From Chytridium lagenaria (Eukaryota; Chytridiomycota; Chytridiomycetes; Chytridiales; Chytridiaceae): a stretch of DNA of 64,000 nucleotides. This document shows positions 23,244 to 34,294 of the stretch, piece by piece. The position numbers and the translations under genes were made by a program. Within the stretch, counting starts at the first letter, position 1. The number at the start of each line of letters is the position of its first letter. The DNA lies in contig JAHLKC010000067.1 in NCBI GenBank assembly GCA_025449115.1, forward strand, positions 124,001-188,000, read 5' to 3'. Under the pieces are notes generated by a model that was not told the origin of the DNA, searched no databases, and worked only from the letters and a program-made list of their open reading frames with translations.

Positions 23244-23640
23244 TGTAGGGGTTTACGGGGCTCTCTGTAATAATGATAATAAACTTAATAAACTAATTAT
23301 TATATAATTAATTGGTGAACGAGGTCTCCAGAGGTGACGACTAATTAATACTGATGACAACTAGCTTGTATTAAGAACCTTCTTCACAACAATACAGGCA
23401 AGGCGAGGGTGGCACACCTCGACATAGGGTCTTCTGACCGTGCATCTCTCATTGTCACGGATACAGTTGTAGGAGGCAAAACATGCGGGGATTAACGCTG
23501 ACTCAAATGGTATGAGCAGCAAAACAAACAAAGAATTTAAACTCCGAATTGATGAAGGCTAGAATGAATGCGGGGGCACAAATGACTTAGTAACATAAAT
23601 GTGAGTAAGTAAAACAAACTAGAAAGTTGAAAACCCAACA
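23244..23640 (-). mobile_element. Solo LTR of copia family D
   Basis: It runs TGTAGGGGTTTACGGGGC...AAAACCCAACA, flanked by TGTAC on both sides (23239-23243 and 23641-23645), a 5-bp target duplication. It shares the TCTCCAGAGGTGAC and GGGATTAACGC blocks with LTR C but is clearly distinct. Flanking duplications with no internal region mean an LTR-LTR recombination product. Confidence 0.88.
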
Positions 23641-23834
23641 TGTACAAGGGATGCTTTTAACGTGGGCAAGACCAGAATCTGCAAATGTATTTGAAAATTT
23701 CGAGTTTGCCGAGATCGTTTTTTGGTCTTGGCAAACTTGACGATCCGTTTAACATGAGTGCTAAAATATCTTTGCAAACGTGTTTAACCAACCGTTTGCA
23801 AAATTGACAAACCCGACATTAGGGGGTTTTTGAA

Positions 23835-24531
23835 GCGTTCCACTTGATCCTTGATGCACGCCATGATTGGAACGCGACCAGATATCGCGTTTGCACTGGG
23901 TAGGGCCGCAAGATTCCAAGAGAACCCTTACCCTGCGCATTGGAATGCGCTTTACCGCACTTGAGGATATCTTCAACAAACTAAGCAACTGGGGATTCAG
24001 TATTCGAGAAGAGAGCAATTAGAATTGTTGGGATATGCGGACGCCAACATGGGGACGGATCCGGCAGAGATGAAGTCACCCAGTGGATTTGTGATCACAC
24101 TGAATGGGGGAGCTGTTGTGTGGGGAACTAAGAAACAGGCAACGACGGCTCAGTTTACAGCTGAAGCAGAATTCGTCTCGCTGAGTGAGGCGTTGTCTCA
24201 TATGTTTTGGGTTAGTCAACTTTTGGGGGAGGTGGGAGATTCGTTCAATGACCCACCAGTAATTTATGGGGATAACACTACCGCCTACGCTGTCGCCAGC
24301 ACGCCAATTATTTCACAGAGTTTTCGCCATGTGGAAAGGAGGTTTCACGTTATCAGAGACAGAGTGAACGCGAAGAAGATACGCGTCGATTACCTTAACA
24401 CGAAGTTACAACCTGCAGATTTGTTTACGAAAGCATTGCCCATTTATCAATTCCACCAAATTGTCACCCAGATGGAGGCATCCATCATGCATGACGGAGA
24501 GCCCGGGGGACCGCCAACCACCACTTAGGCT
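23835..24531 (+). pseudogene. Copia reverse transcriptase tail and RNase H fragment
   Basis: It starts within LMHAMIGTRPDIAFALGRAA (end of RT) with several stops, then an open frame from 24025: GYADANMGTDPAEMKSPSGF, TTAQFTAEAEFVSLSEA, YGDNTTAYAVASTP, RRFHVIRDRVNAKKIRVDYL, KLQPADLFTKALP, ending PPTTT. This is a copia RNase H domain with catalytic D (YADA), E (AEAE) and D (YGDN). The GYADADMGTDPADMK text is shared with copia C at 29945-29995, so it is a C/D relative. Everything upstream is missing. Confidence 0.88.
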
Positions 24532-24606
24532 TTAGCGTTTTTTATAAAAGCTGTCCCGTCCGCTTGTTTTTATCCCCTTGTTGCTTCTTTTTATAATTTC
24601 ATTGCC

Positions 24607-26724
24607 ATGCCTACCGCAGACTACAAACTGAGTGGGGTTCACACCGCTGACACTCAAAGCCTGAAAGACTGTCTCGAATCTGTAAGTGCATATTCAATTC
24701 TTCTTCCCCATCTCATACCTCCCAGTTTTCCCGAAATGTTGGTGGAAAACATCACTGGTGCTGGTTCCTCGGGTCCATCGGGACGCCGCGCCACTCAACC
24801 TTACCTCGGCCCAACAAGGACCGGTGGAGATCTCAGCGAGTCCTACTCCCGTCTTCCGCATGACCCTCGCGTTGCTCTGCATTACCCTTCCCCGGGCACA
24901 GTCAGACAAAGAGCTCCTGCGTTTGATAGGAGGTCGTCGATGCTTGAGCAGCCACCTCTTTTCATGAGATTAATTGCGGCTTATAAGGCACTTGTGGATG
25001 GGAAGGTGCCGACAAATGAGCAGCTTGAGGATATGATGGATGCAGTTGCGAAGGCGAAGAATATTAGAGGGGTCAGTGGAGATGGGATGGAGTGTTTGAG
25101 GGCTCTTGATGGGTGAGTTTTCGTTTCTTCTTGATCGTAGCGTTACTTCTCTTCTGTTGATGAAAGTGAACCTACTAATTTGTCTGTCTGTTTCTAGGTT
25201 GCTTCAGACTGTTAAAAAGATTGTGCGTGAACGGAACCAGGACGAGGCTATTCAGAGATTCTTCTACCACTTACGCCTGGCGACGGGATCTATCGCCACG
25301 AAAGGAGCTGGGGCTGTTTAAGAAGCCTCTCCGATTGCTAAAGACGGTATGTCATCCTCCTATTTTCTTATTTTTCTCGCGTTTAATTATTCTTAATGTC
25401 TTGGATTCTTTTTATCTTGCTAGCCATGTCAAAGATGTTTACCCTCGGCAAGGCGCTCGTGTTAAACACGGATCCGAAATTCAGAAACTCGATGAAGACT
25501 TTGAACGAGTTGTTCCAAGAACTAACTTCTGCGGCGCGCGAGGAGGGGAAGAGCCTGGGAAGGCGTTTGCTGAGGTTTTGGGTCGCGTTCGCGGAGATGT
25601 GAAGGGATACCTTAAAGGCGCTAGGAAATGGGAGGCTGAGGAGGAGGAGGAGGGCGAAGAGCAGGCTGAAGAGTATGGAGGGGAAGAAGAGGAGGAGGAG
25701 GATCAGGAAGTCCCATTGAGAAGTAGTCGACGTAAAGGAGCTACTGCTGGAAGGCAAGCTTATATTTCCTTTTTTTTTTCTGTACTGTCTGTTTTTTAAT
25801 TTCCTTATGCATTTGAATGTTGGGTTTCGCTCACTTGACTCACAAGGACGCGTCAGGATCACTCGCACCATTAGTCCGCGGGTCGGGCGCAACACTAGAG
25901 TGCTCTGGAATTTACGCGTCGTTAGAGTTGAGCGCGAACGCGCCCACTGGACTTCTCATTTACATTCTGGACTCGTTTCTGAATCTCCCATTTTGATTTA
26001 CCTTCCTTGATTGGTTTATTTTTCTTTATGCCAGATCAATTATAACTCTACCTGTTTGTGATTGGATGTTCCCTTCTAGCCTTTATTCCTTTGTTCCCGT
26101 CAAGGCTCTCTGATTTGTTTATCTTTGTAGTGGAGAGTTTAACGCGTTAGTGTACGCGTTCCGATAGGTTTACCTTTCTGTTGTCGTTCCTCTTTACTTG
26201 TTCGTTTTGTTTAAGTATTTAAGGATCGTGTGTTGAGTCGAAATAAATTAAGAACGTTGTTCGAGCAAAAGTGCGTTTAACTTTGTTTTAATTGAGCCCG
26301 TGAACAACAAGTATTCAACATTGAATTGTTAAAGGGAGGAGAAGGCGTCTGAGAAGAAGCCAAGGATTCAAGTGAGTGCCATTTTTTCCACTTAATATTT
26401 GCTTGAAATCGTTTATTGCGCTTTCTCTTGTTGACATTTGCCTCTTTTTAAAATATCAGGACTCATCCCGATCAAAAGAAGACCGTCGAAGCACCTCAGC
26501 CCAGCAAGTCCAAGTCCAAGCAAATGGTTCCCGGAGCTGAGACCTCTCCTAGCTCCACAATGTCTCGACCGGCTGCGATGGATGCTCCACGTCGCCCTCA
26601 CGCTAAGGCTTCACAGAAGCGCTCCGGATACAAGACCGAAGGTCGCCAAAAAGAGGCCAAGTTGCCCCCAAGTGAGGCCCAGGCGAGTGGGGAGAGTTTC
26701 CTATCAAACAGCAGGAGTCTCTGA
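24607..26724 (+). pseudogene. Fungal HAM1-like N-terminal domain gene, frameshifted
   Basis: It starts MPTADYKLSGVHTADTQSL. The segment from 24955 (FMRLIAAYKALVDGKVPTNE, LQTVKKIVRERNQDEAIQRF, FYHLRLATGS) and after the next intron (TLGKALVLNTDPKFRNSMKT, LNELFQELTSAAREE, AFAEVLGRVRGDVKGY) follows the order of the HAM1-like N-terminal domain of large fungal proteins of unknown role. An intron at 25113-25197 splices cleanly (LDG|LLQ). Frames slip near 25300 and near 25560. A GC-AG type intron (AAG|GCAAGC, from about 25759) would contain the solo LTR and end before EEKASEKKPRIQ. A Lys/Ser/Pro-rich exon follows to 26724. It is much shorter than usual, without the C-terminal region, so it is probably decayed or truncated by copia D. 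Confidence 0.6.
25818..26320 (+). mobile_element. Solo LTR A inside the HAM1-like gene
   Basis: 503 bp, TGTTGGGTTTCGC to AAGTATTCAACA, flanked by TTGAA (25813-25817 and 26321-26325). It has all four ACGCGT sites of LTR A. It sits in what reads as an intron, so splicing could remove it. Confidence 0.92.
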
Positions 26725-26797
26725 GCGAACTCAGCTTGAAGAACTATGCGCTAAGTTTCGGATGGTCAAAGTAGTCGAGTAAAACTGCTCGTTTAGA

Positions 26798-26813
26798 AAG
26801 CTGAGGGGGAGAA
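26798..26813 (+). promoter_or_regulatory. Polypurine tract of copia D
   Basis: AAAGCTGAGGGGGAGAA directly precedes the TGTTGGG start of the LTR. This is the usual plus-strand primer position. The short open frame before it, ending LEELCAKFRMVKVVE near 26780, looks like the last residues of a copia RNase H. Confidence 0.65.
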
Positions 26814-27236
26814 TGTTGGGTTTCATCTTTCTAGTTTGTTTTTACTTACCCGCATTCTTTATGTCACTAAGTTCATTTATGCCCTCGCACTGTTTCTTGC
26901 CTGAATTTCTGAGTTTAAATTTATTATTCGTTTTGCTGCTCATACCATTTATGTCAGCGTTAATCCCCGGACGTTAATCCCCGCGCGTCATTTGGTTAAG
27001 TTACTTTACATTTTTGTTTGTGACAATGAGGGATGAACGGGTCATGAGACCTTGTTAGCTTGGAGTGCCACCCTCATATATACCTGTAGTGTTTTGAAAG
27101 CATTTTATTATAAGAAGTTAGTTGTCATCAGTATTATTTAGTAGTCACTTCTGGAGACATCGTCACCAGTTTACATTCGTTATTATTAGTTTAATAGTTA
27201 TTCCGTAATATCACAAGAGCCCCGTGAACCCTTACA
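26814..27236 (+). repeat. 3' LTR of copia D
   Basis: It starts TGTTGGGTTTCATC and ends GAGCCCCGTGAACCCTTACA. It is the reverse complement type of the solo LTR at 23244-23640, but somewhat diverged and 26 bp longer. No matching 5' LTR is found upstream; only the last bases of internal sequence remain. Confidence 0.82.
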
Positions 27237-27283
27237 TCTTGCCGTGCATCAAAAAAAATGAAATCTGCTATTTGAGAAATTGT

Positions 27284-28700
27284 TTAGTCTGTACCAACCA
27301 GCGAGCTGCTATAAAGGACAAAGATAATGGGCCTTATCTTAGGACATTTTAACCTCATCCAGTCAAGTGACATTATTTGAGTCAACAAGGCAAAATTCTT
27401 CTCTTGAGTGGTCCTATTGTTCTTCTTAATGTGTACTTCACATACCTCTTTAAATCTTGTAAAAAAAGCCTCATGCAGCTCAATTGGGTCAGCTTTATTA
27501 TCTGTCCACAGAAAATGGATGTTCTCTTTGTATTGTTTGTGGTTAAATGACAGTACCGCCAGTATCATGAAACAGTTCTTGTGCGGGTTCCATTTCTTTG
27601 TAGCGTTTCCTGAAAAATCATCACTGAATAAAGCACCAGCACATTCATGACGGGACGGCCGCCTGCCTTCACAAATGAATGATGACGTTAAGTCATTTAA
27701 CACTCTACGTTGAATGATTCCAGTGGTATCCAGAATTCCCACAATCTCTATTTTTGTAGACCAGTCATTCCGTTAGAAAGTGTGCCTTCCAACCACGTCA
27801 CGTGAATGTGGGATATGTCTTGTAAAGTAGAAGGTCGCTCCAGTTGAGAGTCCAAAACCCAAGCACCGTGTAACCTTATTGTACGACAGTAGCAGATGGC
27901 ACATTAAGACTTCAGCCCCAACTTGATCAACGTCCATTCTCAGTATTCAGCCATAGACACCAGAAATGCAAATATAATCCCCAACAAAGTATTTTATGCT
28001 CATATATAAAACCATAGGGGAACTGAGCTGCTCCAAACTTCTCTACATTTGAATCAGAGCCAAGTGTGTCACCTCTAATCCACCAGCTTTGCCAATAGAA
28101 GTCAACTACTCTGCAAAGTGGACTTTTGAGAGCTCTTGCCAAGTTGTTTGGCAAGGGCTTACAAATTAATATATCTTCCAGTCTGTCTTTCTTTTGCCTT
28201 TGATATAGGTGCTGTCTGTCTTCAACCACGCTCGTTGACCATAAGGTGTTTTTCAGTAAAGACACGGTTAACTCCAAGATCTCGCAATGGGGAGGGTTAC
28301 ATTTCTGAGGGTTACAATTCTGAGGGTTACAATTCTGAGGGTGACAAAGATGAGGGTTCTTACGCTGATGACGACTCAGAACCCAGACTGGGTACTATCT
28401 GTTCAAGGGCCAAGAAGAAATGCTTGATTTTGCTATGTGAAAGTATCTGACCCATTTTTACGTCGTCAAAGAAAGTCGTGCTGTCACTTGGATAAGTTCC
28501 AAACAACCCCTGTGGTCGTTGGTGTTTGTATTGGGCGTGAAAGCGGTGCTGACTTGCCCATGAAAGCCACTGTTGTTGATGGAGCAACTTTTGTCATCAC
28601 AATTACTTTCTTTGCTTGTAAGCCATTGTAAAGTCCGAATTCCACATCCGAATCCATATTTGAATCCAACAAGTTCTCCACTTAGTTTTCTGGCAATTGT
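27284..28700 (-). pseudogene. Decayed DDE-type DNA transposase fragment
   Basis: The clearest piece is SDDFSGNATKKWNPHKN...FMILAVLSFNHKQYKENIHFL (about 27470-27620). It matches the SDDTSGN.SK.WN.H....TLAGLP...YN.HFL block of large fungal transposases in the KDZ/Plavaka/CMC-like group. Upstream on the same strand are FFDDVKMGQILSHSKIKHFF (about 28430) and short frames without continuity. Many stops. It is the N-terminal half of the kind of protein whose C-terminal half is at 42.1-43.7 kb, in opposite orientation. Confidence 0.6.
28290..28356 (+). repeat. 15-bp minisatellite
   Basis: About four and a half units of GAGGGTTACAATTCT, the last ones diverged. Translated it gives EGYNS repeats in a short plus-strand frame, which I do not regard as a gene. 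Confidence 0.75.
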
Positions 28701-29181
28701 TGATATGAGTCACCCTCCTCACAACATTTGGATTCATTCCCAGACAAACCCTTCCCATGAAACTTCCTCCAGCTCCTGTCTCAGCCAGATTATTGTTTCC
28801 ATTCCCTTAAGGTTGCGTTTGGATCCCGAGGCGAATTTTTCAGGGGTGTAAAATACCCCCTGTAAGTTGGCCCAACTTACAGTCGATGTAAATTTCCTGT
28901 TTTTCAAGCTTTGGAAATCCAGTCAATTTACACGGCGTGAAAAAAAAAGTTTTGGATTGGTGTGTAAGAGCCCGTCTTTTACAGGCCCTGGAAATTGCCG
29001 GGAAAAATGGTTGTGTAGAATCGAACATTCTACAGGAACTGGAAAACTCTATAAAATCGATACAATTTACTTTGGTGGCGTTTGGTTACCCGATCTGGAA
29101 AATCAAATAGGAAACATGATAAATCAATAAAAAGGGTTAAAGAAAACACGCGTATCTTGCCTATTTTCGCCCTCATCTTTA

Positions 29182-29755
29182 ATGCCCAAAAAGAAAATAC
29201 ATGCCATGGAGACCATTGATCATGAGCCCCCTTCTGCCACCCATGTCACCACAGTTGCCACCGTTGCTGCCGAACAGAATGACAGAGCCGAGTGGGATCA
29301 CGAAAAGGAGAAGTTTCTGCTTAATCGGATGCTTGTGAACAAAAGCCAATGTCAGGCTGAGAATGGGTGGAAATCCAAGATCTGGACGTTGTTAGCCGCT
29401 GACTTTTCCCGCAAATTCAACGTGAATTGGAAAGTAGAAGCTTTCAGGTCTAAATCCAATGATGTTGCTCATATATTTAACCATTTGAACGCAACTGATT
29501 TTCTTTATACAGATGAAGGCCTTGCACGCCCAATGGCATAGACTGGTGAACTTAAGTGGTACTGGAATAGATCCTGTGACTGGAGCTATTGCGATGGACC
29601 CAGATGCATGGGAAAAGTATCTTAACAGTGTTCCAAAGGTGTGTTTCTCTCTGGTTTATTATTATTCAATTTATTATTAATAATATTAACAACGATCTAT
29701 CTTGATCTATATTTTTAATAGGCGCTGAAGGGAAAGGTTAAGCAATTTCGTTCTG
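29182..29755 (+). pseudogene. Harbinger Myb/SANT-like protein, 5' part
   Basis: It starts MPKKKIHAMETIDHEPP and carries a trihelix/Myb-like segment: EWDHEKEKFLLNRMLVNKSQ, then ENGWKSKIWTLLAADFSRKF, and, after an intron ending CAG at 29510, MKALHAQWHRLVNLSGTGID with DPDAWEKYLNSVPK. A second intron (29639-29721) leads to ALKGKVKQFRS, where copia C begins. The gene resumes at about 36752. In Harbinger elements this protein helps nuclear import and binding of transposon ends. Confidence 0.78.
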
Positions 29756-30325
29756 CAGTCATTCCCACCTGGATGTCTTGGACGAGCTTTTCTGGGTCAG
29801 AGCGCGACGGATTCACTTGCCAAGCCAGCGTCTGAAATACAGAAAAGGTTGACGGTAGCAAGAGCGACGATGATAACAAATCTGAAGATCTTGGAGACGG
29901 AGGTCTTACCTGTAGTAGTAACTTCATGTCCGCAGGGTCCGTCCCCATGTCGGCATCGGCGTAACCCACCAAATCCAGTTTCTCTCGACGTGAGTATTGA
30001 TCCGCAGCTGCTTCGTCTGCTGAAGATATCCACACGTTCGGTAAAGCGCATCCCAATGCGCTGGGTAAGGGTTCTCTTGAAACCTAGCGCTCATTCCGAG
30101 CGCGAATGCATATCAGGTCGTGTCCCAATCATCGCATGCATCAAGGATCCAGTGTACTGTCGGTATCCTTGATTCTTCTCGTTCGTTTTCATTATCTCCC
30201 CTTCCATGTCTTCAGGAGTTTCTTCACAGCGTCCATTGGGGTATAGTGTAAAAGAGTTTTCGGTAATTCCAGCTTTTGACCCATCGTTTTGATGTATCTC
30301 TGCTGGAACACCACAATCTTCCCTT

Positions 30326-33300
30326 TTACACGATCATAGCGACATTGCCACCCCAGGACGTATCGAAAACTTGGAGCTCTTGTACCTCGGTAAGTCTCAT
30401 GAATCGTTTTTCTGATCGATCTAATTCCTCCTTGCTCGTCGATGCTTCTATGATATCATCAACGTACACTCCCTTCAAGGTGAGATCCTTGCCGTTTCGC
30501 TTGTAATAAAGACACGGATCCGCCGCTGAGCGAGTAAACTTCTCCTCGTCGACTTGGAACGTGTTTAAGTCGGTGTTGAAACACATTGGTGCTTGAACGA
30601 GTCCGTAGAGACTCTTCATGCACAGGCACACCCAGTCTTCTTTCCCTCCACGACGAATCCTTCGGGCTGTTCGATATAGATCTCATGATCTTCAAGCTTG
30701 CCATTCAAGAACGCGGTCTTCACATCGTATTGTCGAATCTCCATGTTTTCTTGACAAGCGACCGCAAGCATCACTCTCAACGTCGCTTGCTTGATTACGG
30801 GTGCGAATTTCTCGTCATAGTCGATTCCTTGTTTCTGCGAGTAGCCTTTAGCAACAAATCTCGCTTTCGTTTATCGAGATTTCCCAACTCATCTCGCTTT
30901 GTTTTGTACACCCATCCTGATTTAATAATCTTTCTCCCTTTAGGTCGGGGAACCAACCTCCACGTTCCCATCTCTACTAAACTTTTCATTTCCTCCTCCA
31001 TTGCTTTCCTCCACTCGTCCTTCTCCTTCCTACCCATCGCTTCCTGGTAGGTTTTTGGTTCGTCGTCATCTTCTAACGATGCCGTGTTTGCTGAAGGTCT
31101 AACCGTCCAAAACTCTCCAGGCTTCTTCTTGTTCCGTGATGACCTTCGAAGGGATGTTTCATATGGCTCATCCAGGTCTTCACGGAAGTTTGGAACTCTT
31201 CTTCCACCGGATCGACGAACCGTAGGTGAGTGAGGTTCCTCTCTTTCTTCAACTTCATCGTCGTCGCGATCGGGTGTATGATAACTAACATTATCATCTT
31301 CGTCATCAGACTCTTCGTCATTAATCGCCGTGTCAACTTCACTACCACCAGAGCTTGACGAGTCTGTAGAGTAATCCGGTAAGTCTAGGTCGTTTTTCCA
31401 TTCTTGAACCTCCCCTTCAAACTTTGATTCTCCCTTCTCTGCTTCCGCCGCCATTACTCCCTCGTTAAAAATCACTGACTTGCTTCTAACCAACTTATTC
31501 GTTTGTAGATCCCAAAGGCGATAGCCCAGCGGCTCATACCCAACGAGAGCACACCGTCGTGCGTTAAAGTCTCCCTTCTTTCGTTGCTGCTTGGGTATCA
31601 AGACAAGTGCCAGACAACCCCAACCACGAAGTCTCGACAAGTCAGGTTTCACTCCAGCGAATCTCTCAAGCGGCGTTGCATCTTGTCGTTCGTTCGGGTT
31701 GGTGATCGGTTAATGAGGTAAGCTGCAGCCATCACGGCTTCACCCCAAAAACGCGTTTCGAGTTTTGAAGAACTTAACATGCTTTTAGACCTCTCGTTCA
31801 ACGTCCTGTTCATCCGTTCGGCAACACCGTTCTGTTGCGGTGTGTACGGCATGGTGAAGGTAAGTCTCATTCCATGCTCTAAACACCAATCCTTCATTGG
31901 TTTGTTGTTGAATTCACCGCCGTTGTCTGCCACGATTTCAATGAGTTTTCTTTTGATTTTCTTCTCGGCTTCTTCTTTAAAACTTTTGATGAACTTGAAT
32001 GACTCATTCTTCTTCTTGCACAGGTAAACGGTAACGTAGTTTGTCGCGCTGTCTACGATGGTGAGGAAGTAACGTGCGCCGCCATTTGACGCGGTCTTCA
32101 TAGGTCCAACGATGTCGACGTGGATTTTCTCGAGAGGCTCCTTGGCTTTCAACTCGTCGGGTTTGTCAGGAAATGATGTCCTTGTCATTTTCCCATCAAC
32201 ACAACCCTCACACAGGTAAGTGTCATCTTCATTCGTCATCTTGACCCCTTTGCTACCTTCATTAACTTCTTCACTCCCTTCTTTCCTAGATGACCCAGCC
32301 GCAAGTGCCACTGGTGCGGTGTCAGAGCCTTCTCGACCTTTACTGAGGAAGTGCTTGGCTTGAATTCGATGACTTGATCAAGGTAAATGAGATTCTCTTT
32401 GCTGCTGTAGGTAAACGTTGCAAGTGCTTGTGCTGACGGTTCTTTCTTTGGTTTAAGGTCGTATCCGTCGTCCTTCGGGAATATGTCAAGATCCTTCTTT
32501 CTCGCCATCCCAAGCGAGATCAGGTTCCGTCCGATGTTTGGTACGTATAAGACGTTCTTGAGTATTAACGTTCCTGTTCTTTCGCCGTTTCTAATCTTCA
32601 CTTCACAGTCACCAACTCCACGGGATTCAAGATTGCTGTTGTTGTCGGCAGTGCTGATGTTGCACTGGATGGAGCGATAGTTCGACAGGACGTTGCGCTG
32701 GAACGTCATGTGGTGAGTTGCTCCAGAGTCTAACATCCATCTGGTGTCTCTAGTCTGCGGACCGCCTTCCGAGCTCATGTTGACGGTAGGTACTGCTGCA
32801 ACGAAGACTACAGGATTTCCTCCGTTGTTGTTGTTCTGATTGTTGTTTTGGTTTGCCAGGTTTGCATTGGGTCCTCGATTCCAACCACCTCGGCCTCGAC
32901 CTCCTCTTCCACGTCCTCCTCGACCACGGAAACCACCTCGGCCTCTTCCTCGGTAAAAGCCTCTTCCTGCAGCCGCAGGTTGAGCTTGAGGTTCGTTGTC
33001 TCTTTCATTTCTGTTGTCGTTATTTCTTCTCGCGCTCCAACAGTCTCTTGCTAAGTGGCCTTTCTTTCCGCAATTGTAGCATTCTCGGTCCTCGCCGCCG
33101 CGGTGTCTTTGTTGTTGATTATTGTAGCGTCCCGCAGCGTGAGCCTGAGCGCCTTCATTCTCTTCATTTTCTTTCTTTCTCTCTTTCAATTTCGTTTCAT
33201 GATCTAACAGCTTTCCAACGACATAGGCATAGTCAGCCTCGGCTTTGGGTTCGTTCTCGAGGAGATTTACTATGATGTCGTATGCTTCCGGGAGGGTCGT

Positions 33301-33774
33301 CAAGAGGATGGAGATGTGTTGCGGGGTTGCCGTGTCTTCCCCCGCTGCCTTCAGTTGCTGAATGGTTGACGAGACCTCCGCAATGTAAGTCTTTAAGTCG
33401 TCTTCTTCTTTCATCTTCAAGTTCGTGAGTTTGCGTCTAATCGCGTTTCTGTTCGTCTGAGCCTTTCTTTCATAGGTCTCGATTATTTTATCCCACGTCG
33501 CCTTTGCCGTGGATTCATCCTGTATCAACGGTAGGATGATGTCGTGAACTCTTGATTCAATTCTTGCTTTTGCTTTCATGTCCAGGTCTTCTTCTTCTAA
33601 CCTAGTCTTCTTTTCGGCGTTTGTAGGCGTGTCAACGACTGCATAGGGCGTCCAGCCCTTCTCAACGATCTTCCAAAGGCCTTTGCCTTTCAAGTACCCG
33701 ATCATGCGGTACTTCCAGATGTGGAACTGTGTCCCATCAAACATCACCGGTTTGTCGTCGTTCTCTTTCGTCAT
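30326..33774 (-). pseudogene. Copia C1 gag-pol, frameshifted
   Basis: Gag begins MTKENDDKPVMFDGTQFHIW and has a clean CCHC knuckle CYNCGKKGHLARDC near 33070, an RGG-rich tract (32890-32970) and an Asn-rich tract. The protease motif LDSGATHHM is near 32730. A frame slip near 32250 leads to the CEGC zinc segment and integrase (HVDIVGP, VADNGGEF, PYTPQQNGVAERMN). A slip near 31650 precedes the GWG/LVGYEPLGYRLWD block. An acidic hinge and the start of RT follow (MGTWRLVPRPKGRKIIKSGW), a slip near 30850, then YDVKTAFLNGK-type text, CMKSLYGLVQAP and YVDD (about 30465). RNase H starts at 30000 with GYADADMGTDPADMK. The element is young but inactive. Confidence 0.9.
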
Positions 33775-33891
33775 CTTCTCGTGTTGACAGCTTGCTTTCT
33801 TTCTTGGGATGAATGCTCTTTTCTCTTTTACTCTTCGGCCCTCAAATGGATCGATTCACTCCTCCTTCCAACCAGGTGAAGTGCTACCACT

Positions 33892-34294
33892 TGTAGGGTT
33901 TACGGGGCTCAATTGTAATTAAATTTTAAATATTAATAAAGAGAATTAAACCATAAAGAATCGTGATGGAGTCTCCAGCGGTGACAGGGAGGTAATAACT
34001 ACGAAACTTCCATATATTAATGTTAACTACTTTTCGCAATACATGTAGAGGGTGGGGATTTACATCAGAACTCATGACCCGTAAATCCCTCCAATTACGT
34101 ATCATAAATAAAACATAAAGTAATAAGGTTAAAGGGATTAACGCTTCCTCAAATGGAATGAGGAGCTCAATAAACTGATCAACTCAAAACTTAAAATAAC
34201 GCGTAAACAAATAGGTTCGGGAAATAAATAACTTAGACTAAATAACGAATGTGGGTGAGTGAAACAAAAATAGAAAGATGAATAAAACCCAACA
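33892..34294 (-). repeat. 5' LTR of copia C1
   Basis: Plus-strand text TGTAGGGTTTACGGGGCTCA to AAAACCCAACA, about 403 bp. The primer site TGGTAGCACTTC lies at 33888-33877 on the minus strand, 118 bp before the Gag start. Confidence 0.9.

Larger units (their letters stand above)
29755..34294 (-). mobile_element. Copia C, copy C1 (3' LTR missing)
   Basis: Reverse-strand copia element: 5' LTR 34294-33892, Gag start at 33774, integrase, RT and the first part of RNase H, ending at about 29944. The stretch 29755-29943 is not recognisable as copia RNase H; it contains a possible intron (LLLQ|GTAAGACC...TTTCAG). No 3' LTR or duplication is present on the left, so the end was deleted or replaced. Confidence 0.8.

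Noticed and set aside
24663..24724. GTAAGTGCAT...CCCAG as an intron in the HAM1-like gene
   Set aside because: Splicing it out shifts the frame into early stops, while reading through keeps a long open frame, so I left it unspliced.
28290..28356. Possible gene with EGYNS repeats (28136-28450)
   Set aside because: A 15-bp minisatellite explains the frame; no start context, homology or continuation.
32848..33275. Plus-strand open frames opposite copia C gag
   Set aside because: Antisense of the RGG-rich and knuckle region of Gag; no independent support.
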